DNA of 64,000 bases from NCBI RefSeq assembly GCF_030730865.1, contig NZ_JAVALZ010000005.1, positions 105,659 to 169,658 of the forward strand, in the 5' to 3' direction. Position numbers and translations under genes: made by a program. The notes under the pieces were generated by a model. It saw only the letters and a list, made by a program, of their open reading frames with translations. It searched no databases and was not told where the DNA came from. This DNA is from Uliginosibacterium sp. 31-16. Lineage in GTDB: Bacteria; Pseudomonadota; Gammaproteobacteria; Burkholderiales; Rhodocyclaceae. Positions 8,385 to 16,517 of the stretch are shown in pieces (position 1 is the stretch's first letter; every line of letters starts with the position of its first letter).

Positions 8385-9233
8385 ATGACGCAAGCCTTGG
8401 CATTTCCGGTCCCCAATGCACTGGGCAACATCGACCAGTACGTGCAGGCCGTCAATCGTTACCCGCTGCTCACCGAAGAGCAGGAGCAGGCGCTTGCCCG
8501 CCGGCTGCACGACGACAACGATCTGGATGCCGCCCGCCAGCTGGTGCTCTCGCACCTGCGTCTGGTCGTGTCGATTGCCCGCAATTACATCGGCTACGGC
8601 CTGCCGCATGCCGACCTGATCCAGGAAGGCAATATCGGTCTGATGAAGGCCGTGAAGCGTTTCGACCCGGATCGCGGTGTGCGCCTGGTCTCCTTTGCCA
8701 TGCACTGGATCAAGGCCGAAATCCACGAGTACATCGTGAAAAACTGGCGTCTGGTCAAGATCGCCACGACCAAGGCCCAGCGCAAGCTTTTCTTCAACCT
8801 GCGCAGCATGCGCAGCGACTCCTCGACCCTGTCGCCCGACGATGTGCAGGGTATCGCCAGCAAGCTGGGCGTGAAGCCGGAAGAAGTTGTCGAGATGGAA
8901 ACTCGCTTTGCCGGTGGCGAAGTGGCGATTGATCGCGGCTCGGATGAAGACGACGAGCGCATGGCTCCGATCGACTGGCTGGCCGATGAATCTGCCGAAC
9001 CGGTGGAAGTGCTGGTGACGGCGCAGAATGAGCGCCTGGCGGATGAAGGTCTCAAAGGCGCGCTGGCCAGTCTTGATGAACGTAGCCGGGCCATCGTGGC
9101 ACGTCGTTGGCTGGTGGAAGACAATCCCGCCACCCTGCACGAACTGGCCGCTGAATATGGCGTGTCGGCCGAACGGATTCGTCAGATTGAAGTAAAGGCC
9201 ATGCAGAAGATGCGTCTGGCGCTGAGCGCCTGA
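8385..9233 (+). CDS. rpoH: RNA polymerase sigma-32 factor RpoH
   Basis: A 282-residue sigma-70-family protein. It shows region 2 with 'DLIQEGNIGLMKAVKRFDP' and 'FAMHWIKAEIHEYI', the RpoH box 'QRKLFFNLR' that separates it from other sigma factors, and a C-terminal region 4 helix-turn-helix ('LAAEYGVSAERIRQIEVKAM'). It directs transcription of heat-shock genes. The ATG at 8385 is chosen because the conserved start of the protein begins there; an in-frame ATG at 8346 lies just after the CIRCE promoter. Regulation is expected at two levels: HrcA through CIRCE, and the usual heat-controlled stability of sigma-32. A bidirectional terminator follows. Confidence 0.96.
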   Translation: MTQALAFPVPNALGNIDQYVQAVNRYPLLTEEQEQALARRLHDDNDLDAARQLVLSHLRLVVSIARNYIGYGLPHADLIQEGNIGLMKAVKRFDPDRGVRLVSFAMHWIKAEIHEYIVKNWRLVKIATTKAQRKLFFNLRSMRSDSSTLSPDDVQGIASKLGVKPEEVVEMETRFAGGEVAIDRGSDEDDERMAPIDWLADESAEPVEVLVTAQNERLADEGLKGALASLDERSRAIVARRWLVEDNPATLHELAAEYGVSAERIRQIEVKAMQKMRLALSA

Positions 9234-9256
9234 TTCTTCCGTATCCAGATCAAAGA

Positions 9257-9292
9257 AAAACGCCCGGCTCCGCGAGGAGGCCGGGCGTTTTA
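9257..9292. terminator. bidirectional terminator between rpoH and the TerC-UspA gene
   Basis: AAAACGCCCGGC (9257-9268) pairs with GCCGGGCGTTTT (9280-9291). A-rich on one side and T-rich on the other, it can serve both converging genes. Confidence 0.9.
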
Positions 9293-9304
9293 TCTGGGGC
9301 CTGC

Positions 9305-10576
9305 TCAGTCGGCAATGGCCAGCAGCAACAGGGCCAGAGCCGCTCCCAGGCCGGCGGGGATGCCGAATTTCTCGAACTTCGAGACCGCACCTCCAGTCAC
9401 GACTTCCACAGGTACGCTGGTCAGTTCCAGCACCTTGCTGGTCACTGATGATTCGAGCATGCGCGTCAATGAGTTCTTGCGGGCCGTACCCATCACGATA
9501 TGGTCGGCTTGCAGGCGTTTGGCGACTGCGACGATGGTTTCGGCCTTCTTGCCTTTCTCGATGTGCTCGGCACACGGAATGCTGTGTTTTTCGAGCAGGC
9601 TGCGCGTCGGTCCGAGTGCCTTTTCAGCTTCATCGCGGCGCCAGGCATCGAGATTGCGTTTGCTGACAAAGCGCCCGATGTGACGCGGAATCGGGGTCTG
9701 CACATGGAGCAGGTGCACTTCCATGTCCGTGTTCTGGAAAAACTCGCGGACGACCTGTTGCAGGGCCAGCAGGGAGTTCGGCGAGGCATCGACCGGGACG
9801 AGGATCTTCAGCATGGTTTGATCTCCTTTGTTGTTGAGCAGGGCGGCTTTCTGACGGGCGTGAATGGCAAGGTGGGCGCTGATGCGGGATTCTCGATGCA
9901 GATGATTCTTGAAGAAGCCTGCGGCCAGGACGCCGCCGACCAGTACCGTATACAGCATCGGCACGATTATGGCATGGGCGTGCAGCCATGGATGCAGCAG
10001 GGGTTCGCTCGCTATCATCTTGGCTGAGGTCCAGGCCAGGACACCTGCTCCCAGATAGACGAATGCCGGATAGCGTTCGACGACACCCAGAATCAGCGTG
10101 CTGCCCCAGATCACGATCGGGATGCTGATGAGCAGGCCGCAGACGACCAGCAGGAAGCTGCCGTGTGCCGCTCCGGCGACCGCCAGCACGTTGTCCAGCC
10201 CCATGATGGTGTCGGCTACCACAATGGTTCGCATGGCACCCCAGAAGCCCTTGCTGGCGTGGGCATGCACGTCCTGCCCCTTGCTGTCATCCGGGGTCAG
10301 CAGGCGGTAGGCGATCCAGATCAGCAGGGCGCCACCCGCCGCCAGCAGGCCGGGGACCTTGAGCAGCCAGACCACGACCATGGTCAGCGAAGTGCGCATC
10401 ACGATGGCGCCCAGGGTGCCCCAGATGATGGCTTTTTTCTGCAGATGCTTGGGGACGCTGCGTGCGGCCAGCGCAATCACGATGGCGTTGTCGCCAGCCA
10501 GTACCAGGTCGATCACGACGATGGCAAATAGTGCGGACAGGAAACCTGTCGACATCAGTTCCACGATTTTCTCCAT
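9305..10576 (-). CDS. TerC-family membrane protein fused to universal stress protein (UspA) domain
   Basis: A 423-residue two-part protein. Residues 1-225 are a TerC/YjbE-type integral membrane protein with seven or so membrane segments and the Asp-Asn motifs 'LAGDNAIV' and 'MGLDNVLA', implicated in metal ion export (manganese in studied members). Residues 255-400 are a UspA domain ('KILVPVDAS', 'HIVMGTARKNSLTRMLESS'), and 405-423 is a final hydrophobic segment. The linker codons for Asn-Asn-Lys-Gly-Asp-Gln-Thr form a perfect ribosome-binding site (AAAGGAG) eight bases before an internal ATG at 9814. The UspA part may therefore also be made alone as a 169-residue, C-terminally anchored protein (9305-9814). 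The gene is likely an ancestral two-gene operon whose TerC stop was lost; a sequencing error could also explain it. Confidence 0.85.
   Translation of the reverse strand: MEKIVELMSTGFLSALFAIVVIDLVLAGDNAIVIALAARSVPKHLQKKAIIWGTLGAIVMRTSLTMVVVWLLKVPGLLAAGGALLIWIAYRLLTPDDSKGQDVHAHASKGFWGAMRTIVVADTIMGLDNVLAVAGAAHGSFLLVVCGLLISIPIVIWGSTLILGVVERYPAFVYLGAGVLAWTSAKMIASEPLLHPWLHAHAIIVPMLYTVLVGGVLAAGFFKNHLHRESRISAHLAIHARQKAALLNNKGDQTMLKILVPVDASPNSLLALQQVVREFFQNTDMEVHLLHVQTPIPRHIGRFVSKRNLDAWRRDEAEKALGPTRSLLEKHSIPCAEHIEKGKKAETIVAVAKRLQADHIVMGTARKNSLTRMLESSVTSKVLELTSVPVEVVTGGAVSKFEKFGIPAGLGAALALLLLAIAD
9812..9829 (-). promoter_or_regulatory. internal ribosome-binding site and ATG for the UspA part
   Basis: Read on the minus strand: AAAGGAG, eight bases (ATCAAACC), then ATG at 9814-9812. 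This is the best-formed Shine-Dalgarno of the gene and begins the conserved UspA N-terminus (Met-Leu-Lys-Ile-Leu-Val-Pro-Val-Asp). Confidence 0.75.
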
Positions 10577-10731
10577 GAATATGTTGCGGTAAATCCATTA
10601 TCGGCAGGCGCTGCCGGCAATGACATTTGCACTTTGGCATGCTGACCATGCCGAAACGTAATGGATCGGCGTCTGCCGGGTTTGCAAACCGGGCTTGACA
10701 GGGCTCCACCCGTCACCGAAGATGGAAATGT

Positions 10732-10753
10732 GCGTGGCAGGGTTCTGCCACGC
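10732..10753. repeat. perfect hairpin upstream of the riboswitch
   Basis: GCGTGGCAG-GGTT-CTGCCACGC: 9-bp stem with a four-base loop, 14 bases before the riboswitch aptamer. A TTGACA hexamer (10695-10700) lies upstream, but I see no good -10 partner. Confidence 0.6.
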
Positions 10754-10766
10754 ATCCCTGAAGTTG

Positions 10767-10869
10767 AAAGGGGAGTAGCTTCGGCCACTGCAAGGTGGCT
10801 GTGATACGGTCGTCAATCCGGGCGCGAGCCCCGGTCGTATCGGCGCGTGACGGTGCAAGCGAGACCTTT
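10767..10869 (+). ncRNA. yybP-ykoY manganese riboswitch aptamer
   Basis: The conserved 5' element AAAGGGGAGTAGC (10767-10779) and the 3' element CAAGCGAGACCTTT (10856-10869) close a P1 helix (AAAGG with CCTTT). Between them lie a GCCAC/GTGGC hairpin, a helix GATACG/CGTATC containing the conserved CGTCA, and an inner CCGGG-hairpin. This arrangement is that of the yybP-ykoY motif, an Mn2+-sensing riboswitch. Its sense strand is plus, so it does not serve the minus-strand TerC-UspA gene, the expected target. The first downstream gene is the LysR regulator at 10973. Confidence 0.85.
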
Positions 10870-10916
10870 GCCGGAAAGGCAAAGGCACGTCGACCAAGCG
10901 GCCTTTGCCTTTCCGG
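10865..10916 (+). promoter_or_regulatory. riboswitch expression platform (alternative hairpins)
   Basis: The P1 3' strand CCTTT is part of CCTTTGCC (10865-10872), which can pair with GGCAAAGG (10878-10885). That arm overlaps CCGGAAAGGCAAAGGC (10871-10886), which pairs perfectly over 16 bp with GCCTTTGCCTTTCCGG (10901-10916). The three helices are mutually exclusive, as expected for a metal-dependent switch. No T run follows, so control might be by Rho or at translation; that is inference. Confidence 0.6.
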
Positions 10917-10972
10917 TAATGGCCGCTTTGCATTGGGCAATGCGGTGTGGAACACACGACCGGAGCGCCGCG

Positions 10973-11956
10973 ATGTCACTCACCCGAATCCAGAGATTCC
11001 TCAAACATGGTTCCCTGCCGCAGCTTGTGGTGTTCGAGGCGTGCGCACGCCTTGGCAGTTTCACCCGGGCGGCGGAAGAGCTGCATATGGCCCAGCCCAC
11101 TGTTTCGGTACAGATTCGCAAACTGACTGAAACGGCCGGCGTGGCACTGTTCGAGCAGATCGGCAAGCGCATGTTTCTGACCGAGGCGGGGCAGGCCTTG
11201 CAAGCCGCCTGTGGTGAGATATTCCGGGCCATGGAGCAGGCAGAAAGTGCGCTCGACCCGCTGCGAGGTATTGAAGGTGGCGTTCTGCGGCTGGCCGCAT
11301 GTCCGGCCGCGCGCTGCTTCGGCCTGCGCATGCTGGCCGCCTTTGTGCGCAGTCATCCCGGGGCGCAGATTGAACTGAGCGTGGGCAATCGTGCGCAACT
11401 GCAGCAGCGTCTCGCGGACAACACTGATGACCTGTATCTGTTTACCCAGTCTCTGCAGGGTATGGCGGTGGTGCAACAGGCCGTCCTGAGCAATCCGCTG
11501 GAGGCTTGGGTTCTCGCGGGACACCCCTTGCTGCGGCGTGCCCGTGTATCGCTGGCACAACTGGCCGATGAAGCCTTCCTGATGCGCGAACATGGTTCGG
11601 CTACGGCGGAGGCCGTACTGCGCCTGTTTGCCCGGCATGGTTTGCAACCCAAGGTCCGCATGGTGCTGAGTGATGATGAAGAAATCCGTCAGGCGGTGGC
11701 GGCCGGGCTCGGCGTCGCGATCCTGCCGCGCCATGGTTTCGGCCCGACGCTGGATGGCGTGCGAGGTTTGCGGCCACTGGCGGTCGAAGGACTGCCTCTG
11801 CCAGCGCAATGGAATTTTGCCTATCCCTTCGGCAAACGGCCCTCTCCGGTGGCACGAGCGTTCATGGATTTCGTTCGTGCTGAAACCCCTTCACTGCTGC
11901 GGCAGCTACGCGATCCGGCTCCGGTAATGGAGCATGCAGAACCGGCCTATGCGTGA
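10973..11956 (+). CDS. LysR-family transcriptional regulator, CbbR-like
   Basis: A 327-residue LysR-type regulator. The N-terminal winged helix-turn-helix is clear ('SFTRAAEELHMAQPTVSVQIRKLTE'), followed by a substrate-binding domain (from about residue 95, 'GGVLRLAACPAARCFG'). The opening region resembles CbbR and related regulators of carbon fixation genes, but no such genes are nearby, so the target is unknown. The ATG at 10973 has GGAG seven bases upstream. In-frame ATGs further up would run translation through the riboswitch platform. It is the only gene directly downstream of the yybP-ykoY riboswitch, suggesting manganese-dependent expression. Confidence 0.85.
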   Translation: MSLTRIQRFLKHGSLPQLVVFEACARLGSFTRAAEELHMAQPTVSVQIRKLTETAGVALFEQIGKRMFLTEAGQALQAACGEIFRAMEQAESALDPLRGIEGGVLRLAACPAARCFGLRMLAAFVRSHPGAQIELSVGNRAQLQQRLADNTDDLYLFTQSLQGMAVVQQAVLSNPLEAWVLAGHPLLRRARVSLAQLADEAFLMREHGSATAEAVLRLFARHGLQPKVRMVLSDDEEIRQAVAAGLGVAILPRHGFGPTLDGVRGLRPLAVEGLPLPAQWNFAYPFGKRPSPVARAFMDFVRAETPSLLRQLRDPAPVMEHAEPAYA

Positions 11957-12094
11957 CCCCCGGCGGGAAGGTTGTGCTTCTCCCGTCAGGCAGCACCCCT
12001 GGAAGCCGCGCGGGACGGCGATCTTCGGACAGCCTGTCCGCAGATGCAGGCGCAGCGCCCGTTTGCCAGAGGCTGCATGCGGGAGCCCCATCGG

Positions 12095-12997
12095 TTATCC
12101 CGTTGTTCCCAGAGCCCCCTCCAAAGCCGTCAGAAAGACCCGCGTGCGGGCCGGGATCAGACGGCGGCCGGGCATGACCGCCCAAACTGTCATGGTCGGA
12201 AGTTGCCATCCCGGCAGGACACGCACCAGCAGACCGTCTGCCACGCTGCTGGCGACAAAGCGTTCCGAGAGTCCTGCAACACCCAGGCCGTGACTGGCCA
12301 GCAGGCGCAGCAGGCCGACAGAGTTGGCCGCCAGTGGCCCGGCGGGCAGATCTTCCCACACGTCTTTGCCTTGGGTCAGGCGCCAGCGCTGTGCTTCGCC
12401 GCTGCTGCCGACCAGTTGCAAGGCGGTGTGGCGCATCAGTTCGTCCGGATGGCTTGGGCTGCCAAAATGCTTGAGATAGGCTGGGCTGGCGTAAAGGCCG
12501 CTTTCCAGCGTGCACAGGCGCCGTGCGACCAGAGTGGCATCGTCCGGCAGACGCGGGGCGACCCGCAGAGCCAGATCGAACTGCTCGCCGATCAGATCGA
12601 CGCGACGCGGCGAGAGATCCAGCTCCAGCCTCACTTCCGGGTAGCTTGCTGCGAACTGCAGGAACAGCGGGCCGAGAATCCATTCGCCAAAGTCTGCTGG
12701 CATCGACACTCGCAGGCGTCCGCGTACCGCAGTCTGACGATGTTGGGCGTAGGCACTGACTGCCTCGGTTTCTTCTTGCAGACGGCGGGCGTGTTCAAGA
12801 ATCTCTGTGCCGAATTCGGTCAGCGCCAGGCGCCGGGTGCTGCGCGTGAGCAAGCGTTCGCCCAGGCGTGCTTCGAGCGCGGCAATGCGCCGCGATACGG
12901 TCGATTTGGGCAGGCTGGCGCGCTCGGCGGCGGCCGAGAAGCTGCCGGCGTCCATCACGCGGGCGAAGAGCAGAAGGTCGTTGGCGTCGAGGTTCAT
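12095..12997 (-). CDS. LysR-family transcriptional regulator (azoR-divergent)
   Basis: A 300-residue LysR-type regulator. The winged helix-turn-helix is at residues 1-60 ('SFSAAAERASLPKSTVSRRIAALEARLGERLL'), and an effector domain follows ('GRLRVSMPADFGEW'). It belongs to the common one-component group found next to the gene it controls. It is transcribed away from the azoreductase gene, with 110 bases between the starts. The gap has a perfect inverted repeat fitting LysR operators. Regulators of this type often respond to quinones or other electrophiles and activate the divergent azoreductase; this is inferred from position. Confidence 0.88.
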   Translation of the reverse strand: MNLDANDLLLFARVMDAGSFSAAAERASLPKSTVSRRIAALEARLGERLLTRSTRRLALTEFGTEILEHARRLQEETEAVSAYAQHRQTAVRGRLRVSMPADFGEWILGPLFLQFAASYPEVRLELDLSPRRVDLIGEQFDLALRVAPRLPDDATLVARRLCTLESGLYASPAYLKHFGSPSHPDELMRHTALQLVGSSGEAQRWRLTQGKDVWEDLPAGPLAANSVGLLRLLASHGLGVAGLSERFVASSVADGLLVRVLPGWQLPTMTVWAVMPGRRLIPARTRVFLTALEGALGTTG

Positions 12998-13001
12998 GGT
13001 T

Positions 13002-13023
13002 ATTGTTGCGCTGATGGAACAAT
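13002..13023. promoter_or_regulatory. candidate LysR operator between the LysR gene and azoR
   Basis: ATTGTT (13002-13007), ten bases, AACAAT (13018-13023): a perfect inverted repeat containing the T-N11-A core typical of LysR-type sites. It lies five bases upstream of the LysR start and 85 bases before azoR. Confidence 0.55.
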
Positions 13024-13107
13024 ACTATCCATTCTATGGGCTTCTGATGCTTGAGTGTGAGGAATAAAGTGGCGTCACTCCCTCCCCCAACCCCAAGGAG
13101 AAACACC

Positions 13108-13701
13108 ATGAACATCCTGCAAATCAACTCCAGCGTCCGTGGCGCTGCATCCGCTTCCACCCGCTTGGCCAGCAGCATCGTGACCCGCCTGCGCGCACTC
13201 GACCCGAGCGCTACGCTGACCGTGCGCGAAACCGGCAATCAGCCGATCCTCGACGAAGCTGCGCTGGGCGCCATCTTCACCCCGGCTGATGCACGCACTC
13301 CGGAACAGGCTGCACGTGCCGCCATTGATGACGCCACGATTGCCGAGGTACAGGCTGCGGATGCCATCGTGATCGGCGTGCCGATGTACAACTTCGGCGT
13401 GCCGGTGCAGTTGAAAGCCTGGATCGACGCGATTGCCAAGGCGGGCGTGACTTTCCGCTACACCGAGAAAGGCCCGGAAGGTCTGCTCAAGGGCAAGAAG
13501 GTGTATGTGGCGCTGGCCCGTGGCGGCCTGTACCGCGACACCCTGGCCGATTCGCAAGTGCCTTATCTGAAAAGCGTGCTGGGCTTCCTCGGCCTGAGCG
13601 ACATCACCTTCATCCACGCCGAAGGTCTGGCGATGGGCGAAGAGCCGGCGGCCAAGGCATTTGCCGATGCTGAGGCAGAAATCGCTACGCTGACAGCGTA
13701 A
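13108..13701 (+). CDS. azoR: FMN-dependent NADH-azoreductase
   Basis: A 197-residue flavodoxin-fold enzyme of normal AzoR size. The FMN phosphate-binding start ('[18 protein letters not shown]') and the '[30 protein letters not shown]' region, here cited only as a landmark in two parts around Pro and Trp, are characteristic. It reduces quinones and azo compounds with two electrons from NADH. The ATG at 13108 has AAGGAG seven bases upstream. It is followed after 68 bases by a pirin gene and is divergent from a LysR gene, a common set-up for electrophile defence. Confidence 0.93.
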   Translation: MNILQINSSVRGAASASTRLASSIVTRLRALDPSATLTVRETGNQPILDEAALGAIFTPADARTPEQAARAAIDDATIAEVQAADAIVIGVPMYNFGVPVQLKAWIDAIAKAGVTFRYTEKGPEGLLKGKKVYVALARGGLYRDTLADSQVPYLKSVLGFLGLSDITFIHAEGLAMGEEPAAKAFADAEAEIATLTA

Positions 13702-13769
13702 ATGAACAAGGGGCGGTTGGCGCCGCCCCAAGAGCCGCCCCCGGCCTTGATCTGCGAAAGGATTGCTCC

Positions 13770-14663
13770 ATGACCCGCACCACGCTTGCCTCTTCAGTCG
13801 CCACCTTTGTATCGCGAGGTGTGGAGCGCCTCGTGGCCGGGCGGGCCACATCAGACGGTGCCGGGGTGAAACTTACCCGCGTACTCACGCAGGACCTGCA
13901 GCGCCGGCTGGACCCTTTCCTGATGCTTGATGCGTTCCGCAACGAAAATCCGGATGACTACATCGGCGGTTTTCCCGATCACCCGCACCGTGGTTTCGAG
14001 ACGGTGACCTACATGCTTGCCGGGCGCATGCGCCATCACGACAGCGCCGGCAATGCCGGCCTGCTCGGTCCTGGCGGTGCGCAGTGGATGACGGCGGGTT
14101 CCGGCCTGATCCACTCCGAGCTGCCCGAGCAGGAAGAGGGTTTGATGGAGGGCTTTCAGCTATGGGTGAATCTGCCGGCCAAGAACAAGATGATTGCACC
14201 CTTCTATCGTGATATTCCGGGCGAAGCGATTCCCGAATTCACCACACCGGAAGGCGTGACGGTGCGTGTGATTGCGGGCGAAAGCCAGGGTACGGCGGGC
14301 GCCGTTCAGCGGCCGGATACCGAGCCGCTGTATCTGGACCTGCATCTGCCGGCCGGTACGCATTTCGCACAGACCATTCCGGCCGGGCACAACGCCTTTC
14401 TGTATACCTATCGCGGTGAGGTCAGCGTAGCGGGCAAGGCGGTGGCAGATCGGTTCATGGCGATCCTGAGCAATGACAGTGCTGACGGCGTCGTCATCGA
14501 GGCCGCGCAGGATGCACGCGTGATCCTCGTCGCCGGCGCGCCGCTGAACGAGCCGATTGCCCAGTATGGCCCCTTCGTGATGAACACGGCAGAGCAGATC
14601 CAGCAGACTCTGCGTGATTATCAGGCCGGTTTGTTCGAAGCCTCGCATGTCCGGGCTGCCTGA
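13770..14663 (+). CDS. pirin family protein
   Basis: A 297-residue bicupin. The N-terminal cupin has the metal-binding pattern 'DHPHRGFETVTYML' (His, His, Glu) and 'GGAQWMTAGSGLIHSE', as in pirins, some of which are iron-dependent quercetinases. The C-terminal cupin ('AFLYTYRGEV') follows. A ribosome-binding site AAAGGA precedes the ATG. Placement after azoR suggests a shared role in handling quinones or flavonoid-like aromatics, though the substrate cannot be read from sequence. Confidence 0.92.
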   Translation: MTRTTLASSVATFVSRGVERLVAGRATSDGAGVKLTRVLTQDLQRRLDPFLMLDAFRNENPDDYIGGFPDHPHRGFETVTYMLAGRMRHHDSAGNAGLLGPGGAQWMTAGSGLIHSELPEQEEGLMEGFQLWVNLPAKNKMIAPFYRDIPGEAIPEFTTPEGVTVRVIAGESQGTAGAVQRPDTEPLYLDLHLPAGTHFAQTIPAGHNAFLYTYRGEVSVAGKAVADRFMAILSNDSADGVVIEAAQDARVILVAGAPLNEPIAQYGPFVMNTAEQIQQTLRDYQAGLFEASHVRAA

Positions 14664-14701
14664 AAGGGCTTTGTTCGTTTGATGCTTCAAGTTATGCCAG
14701 G

Positions 14702-14727
14702 GCCACGCCGTTAGATAGCGGCGTGGC
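14702..14727 (+). terminator. stem-loop after the pirin gene
   Basis: GCCACGCCG (14702-14710), loop TTAGATAG, CGGCGTGGC (14719-14727), followed by TCTGTTCTT. Good stem, imperfect T run. Confidence 0.65.
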
Positions 14728-14789
14728 TCTGTTCTTCCGGGCCGGCATGATGATGTGATCATGAATGGTTTCTGAACGGGGAGTACAGT

Positions 14790-16412
14790 ATGAACTTGAC
14801 GATTTCCAAGCGCCTGTGGGCAATGATTCTGGCCGCAGCGGTAGCTCTGCTGGTTGTCGGTGGCGTGGGGCTGGTGACAATCTCCAAGCTGTCCGGAGCC
14901 GTCGATGTGGTCAACAAGAACTCGATTCCCAGCATCGGTACCGTGGATAGCGCCGAAATGGCGCTGTTGCGGGCACGACTGGGGGTGACCCAGCATGTCA
15001 CCGCGGCAACCGAATTGAGAAAGGATGCTGCCGAGAAGAGCATTGCTGCGGCTCGCGCCGAGCTGAATGCGCAGATCAAGACGTATGCGACCGAGCTGGT
15101 GAGCGACGCGGACGACCGAAAATTGCTGGATGCCGTGCAGGCGGCATTGAAGACCTACGAGACGATTCTGGATAAAAACCTGAAGTTTTCGCGTGAGGAT
15201 GACGCCGGCGAGGCCCGCAGGGTGTTGTACGAAGAGCTCGCCCCGGCGGGTGAAGCAGCATTGCAGGCACTGGAAGAGCTGGCTACCTTCAATGAGCAAC
15301 ATGCCAAGCAACAAGGCGAGGACGCCGAGCGTCTGGGCAGCACCGGCCGCAGCGTGATGCTGGTGATCATAGTGCTGGCGATAGCGGCAGTTGGCGGTAT
15401 GGGGTTCACGCTGGTGCGCAGCATTGGTGGCGCTTTGCAGCAAGTGCAGGGCACGGTTTCGCGGATTCAGCGGGAGCAGGACTTCACCCAGCGTATCCCG
15501 GTTGGAAGCCGTGATGAGTTGGGTTTGACCGCTGAAGCGCTCAACCAGCTTCTGGCCACCCTGCAGGCCAATCTGAAGAGCATTGCCGAAAGCGCCTTGT
15601 CGGTGGCCTCCGCATCCGGCCGGATGGCCTCTACCTCGGACCAGGTGGCTACCGCGTCACATGCACAAAGCTCGGCAGCATCAAGCATGGCGGCTGCCGT
15701 GGAGGAGATGACCGTCAGCATTACCCACGTGGGCGATCGTGCTGGTGAGGCAAACGAACTCTCGAAAGAATCGGGTCGTCTGGCTTCCTCCGGCGAAACC
15801 GTGATCAACCAGACCGTTGGAGACATCAATGAAATTGCCGGTACTGTCGATCAGGCCTCGCAGCGTATTCGCGATCTGGGTGAGCAGACCGACAGGATTT
15901 CGACTGTGGTGGGGGTGATTCGTGAGGTCGCAGATCAGACCAATCTGCTTGCACTCAATGCCGCCATCGAAGCTGCGCGGGCGGGTGAGCAAGGGCGTGG
16001 TTTTGCCGTGGTGGCCGATGAGGTGAGAAAGCTCGCCGAGCGCACCGCCCAGTCCACCCAGGAAATTTCTGCCATGGTCGAGGCTGTGCGCAATGGAGCG
16101 CGCGGCGCGGTGGAGGGCATGGAGCAGGCCGTCAGCAAGGTTGGCATGGGTGTGAGCCGTGCTCAGGACGCGAGCGGCGCGATCCGCCAGATCGGCACGG
16201 CCAATCGCAGTGCCGTCGAGATGGTCAGCGAAATTACCGATGCGATCCGCGAGCAGAGCACCACCAGCACCAGTATTGCGCAGCAGGTCGAGCGTATTGC
16301 GCAAATGGCGGAGGAGTCCAGTGCAGCGGCCGCAGAAAGTTCTGATGCCGCACGGGAACTGGACCGGCTGGCGGAATCCATGCAGCGCATCGTGGCCAGT
16401 TACAAATTGTAG
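14790..16412 (+). CDS. methyl-accepting chemotaxis protein
   Basis: A 540-residue chemoreceptor. Membrane segments lie near 11-31 and 191-210 and enclose a four-helix-bundle type periplasmic sensor of about 155 residues. A HAMP domain follows (about 212-265), then the signalling domain with the conserved tip '[20 protein letters not shown]' and '[16 protein letters not shown]'. It transmits ligand binding to CheA/CheW and thereby to the flagellar motor. There is no C-terminal pentapeptide for CheR. It is monocistronic; GGGGAG precedes the ATG. The ligand cannot be inferred from the neighbours. Confidence 0.94.
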   Translation: MNLTISKRLWAMILAAAVALLVVGGVGLVTISKLSGAVDVVNKNSIPSIGTVDSAEMALLRARLGVTQHVTAATELRKDAAEKSIAAARAELNAQIKTYATELVSDADDRKLLDAVQAALKTYETILDKNLKFSREDDAGEARRVLYEELAPAGEAALQALEELATFNEQHAKQQGEDAERLGSTGRSVMLVIIVLAIAAVGGMGFTLVRSIGGALQQVQGTVSRIQREQDFTQRIPVGSRDELGLTAEALNQLLATLQANLKSIAESALSVASASGRMASTSDQVATASHAQSSAASSMAAAVEEMTVSITHVGDRAGEANELSKESGRLASSGETVINQTVGDINEIAGTVDQASQRIRDLGEQTDRISTVVGVIREVADQTNLLALNAAIEAARAGEQGRGFAVVADEVRKLAERTAQSTQEISAMVEAVRNGARGAVEGMEQAVSKVGMGVSRAQDASGAIRQIGTANRSAVEMVSEITDAIREQSTTSTSIAQQVERIAQMAEESSAAAAESSDAARELDRLAESMQRIVASYKL

Positions 16413-16460
16413 GCATGCCCTGAAAAGGCGCGCCGGGCCTGGTTTTCCGGACAGGATATG

Positions 16461-16490
16461 TGAAGAGGGCCGCAGCATGCGGCCCTTGGC
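16461..16490. repeat. dispersed repeat, copy C (hairpin after the chemoreceptor)
   Basis: TGAAGAGGGCCGCAGCATGC followed by GGCCCTTGGC. The core AGGGCCGCA-GCA-TGCGGCCCT (16466-16486) is a 9-bp stem with a three-base loop. It belongs to the GAAGAG-n-GCATGCGG repeat family and may double as a terminator. Confidence 0.6.
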
Positions 16491-16517
16491 GCGTGCGGAT
16501 TCCGCGCTGGCGCGGGA

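Noticed and set aside
10577..10766. Possible riboswitch in the TerC-UspA leader on the minus strand
   Set aside because: The complement lacks the GGGGAGTAG and AGACC elements; the only riboswitch text is on the plus strand.
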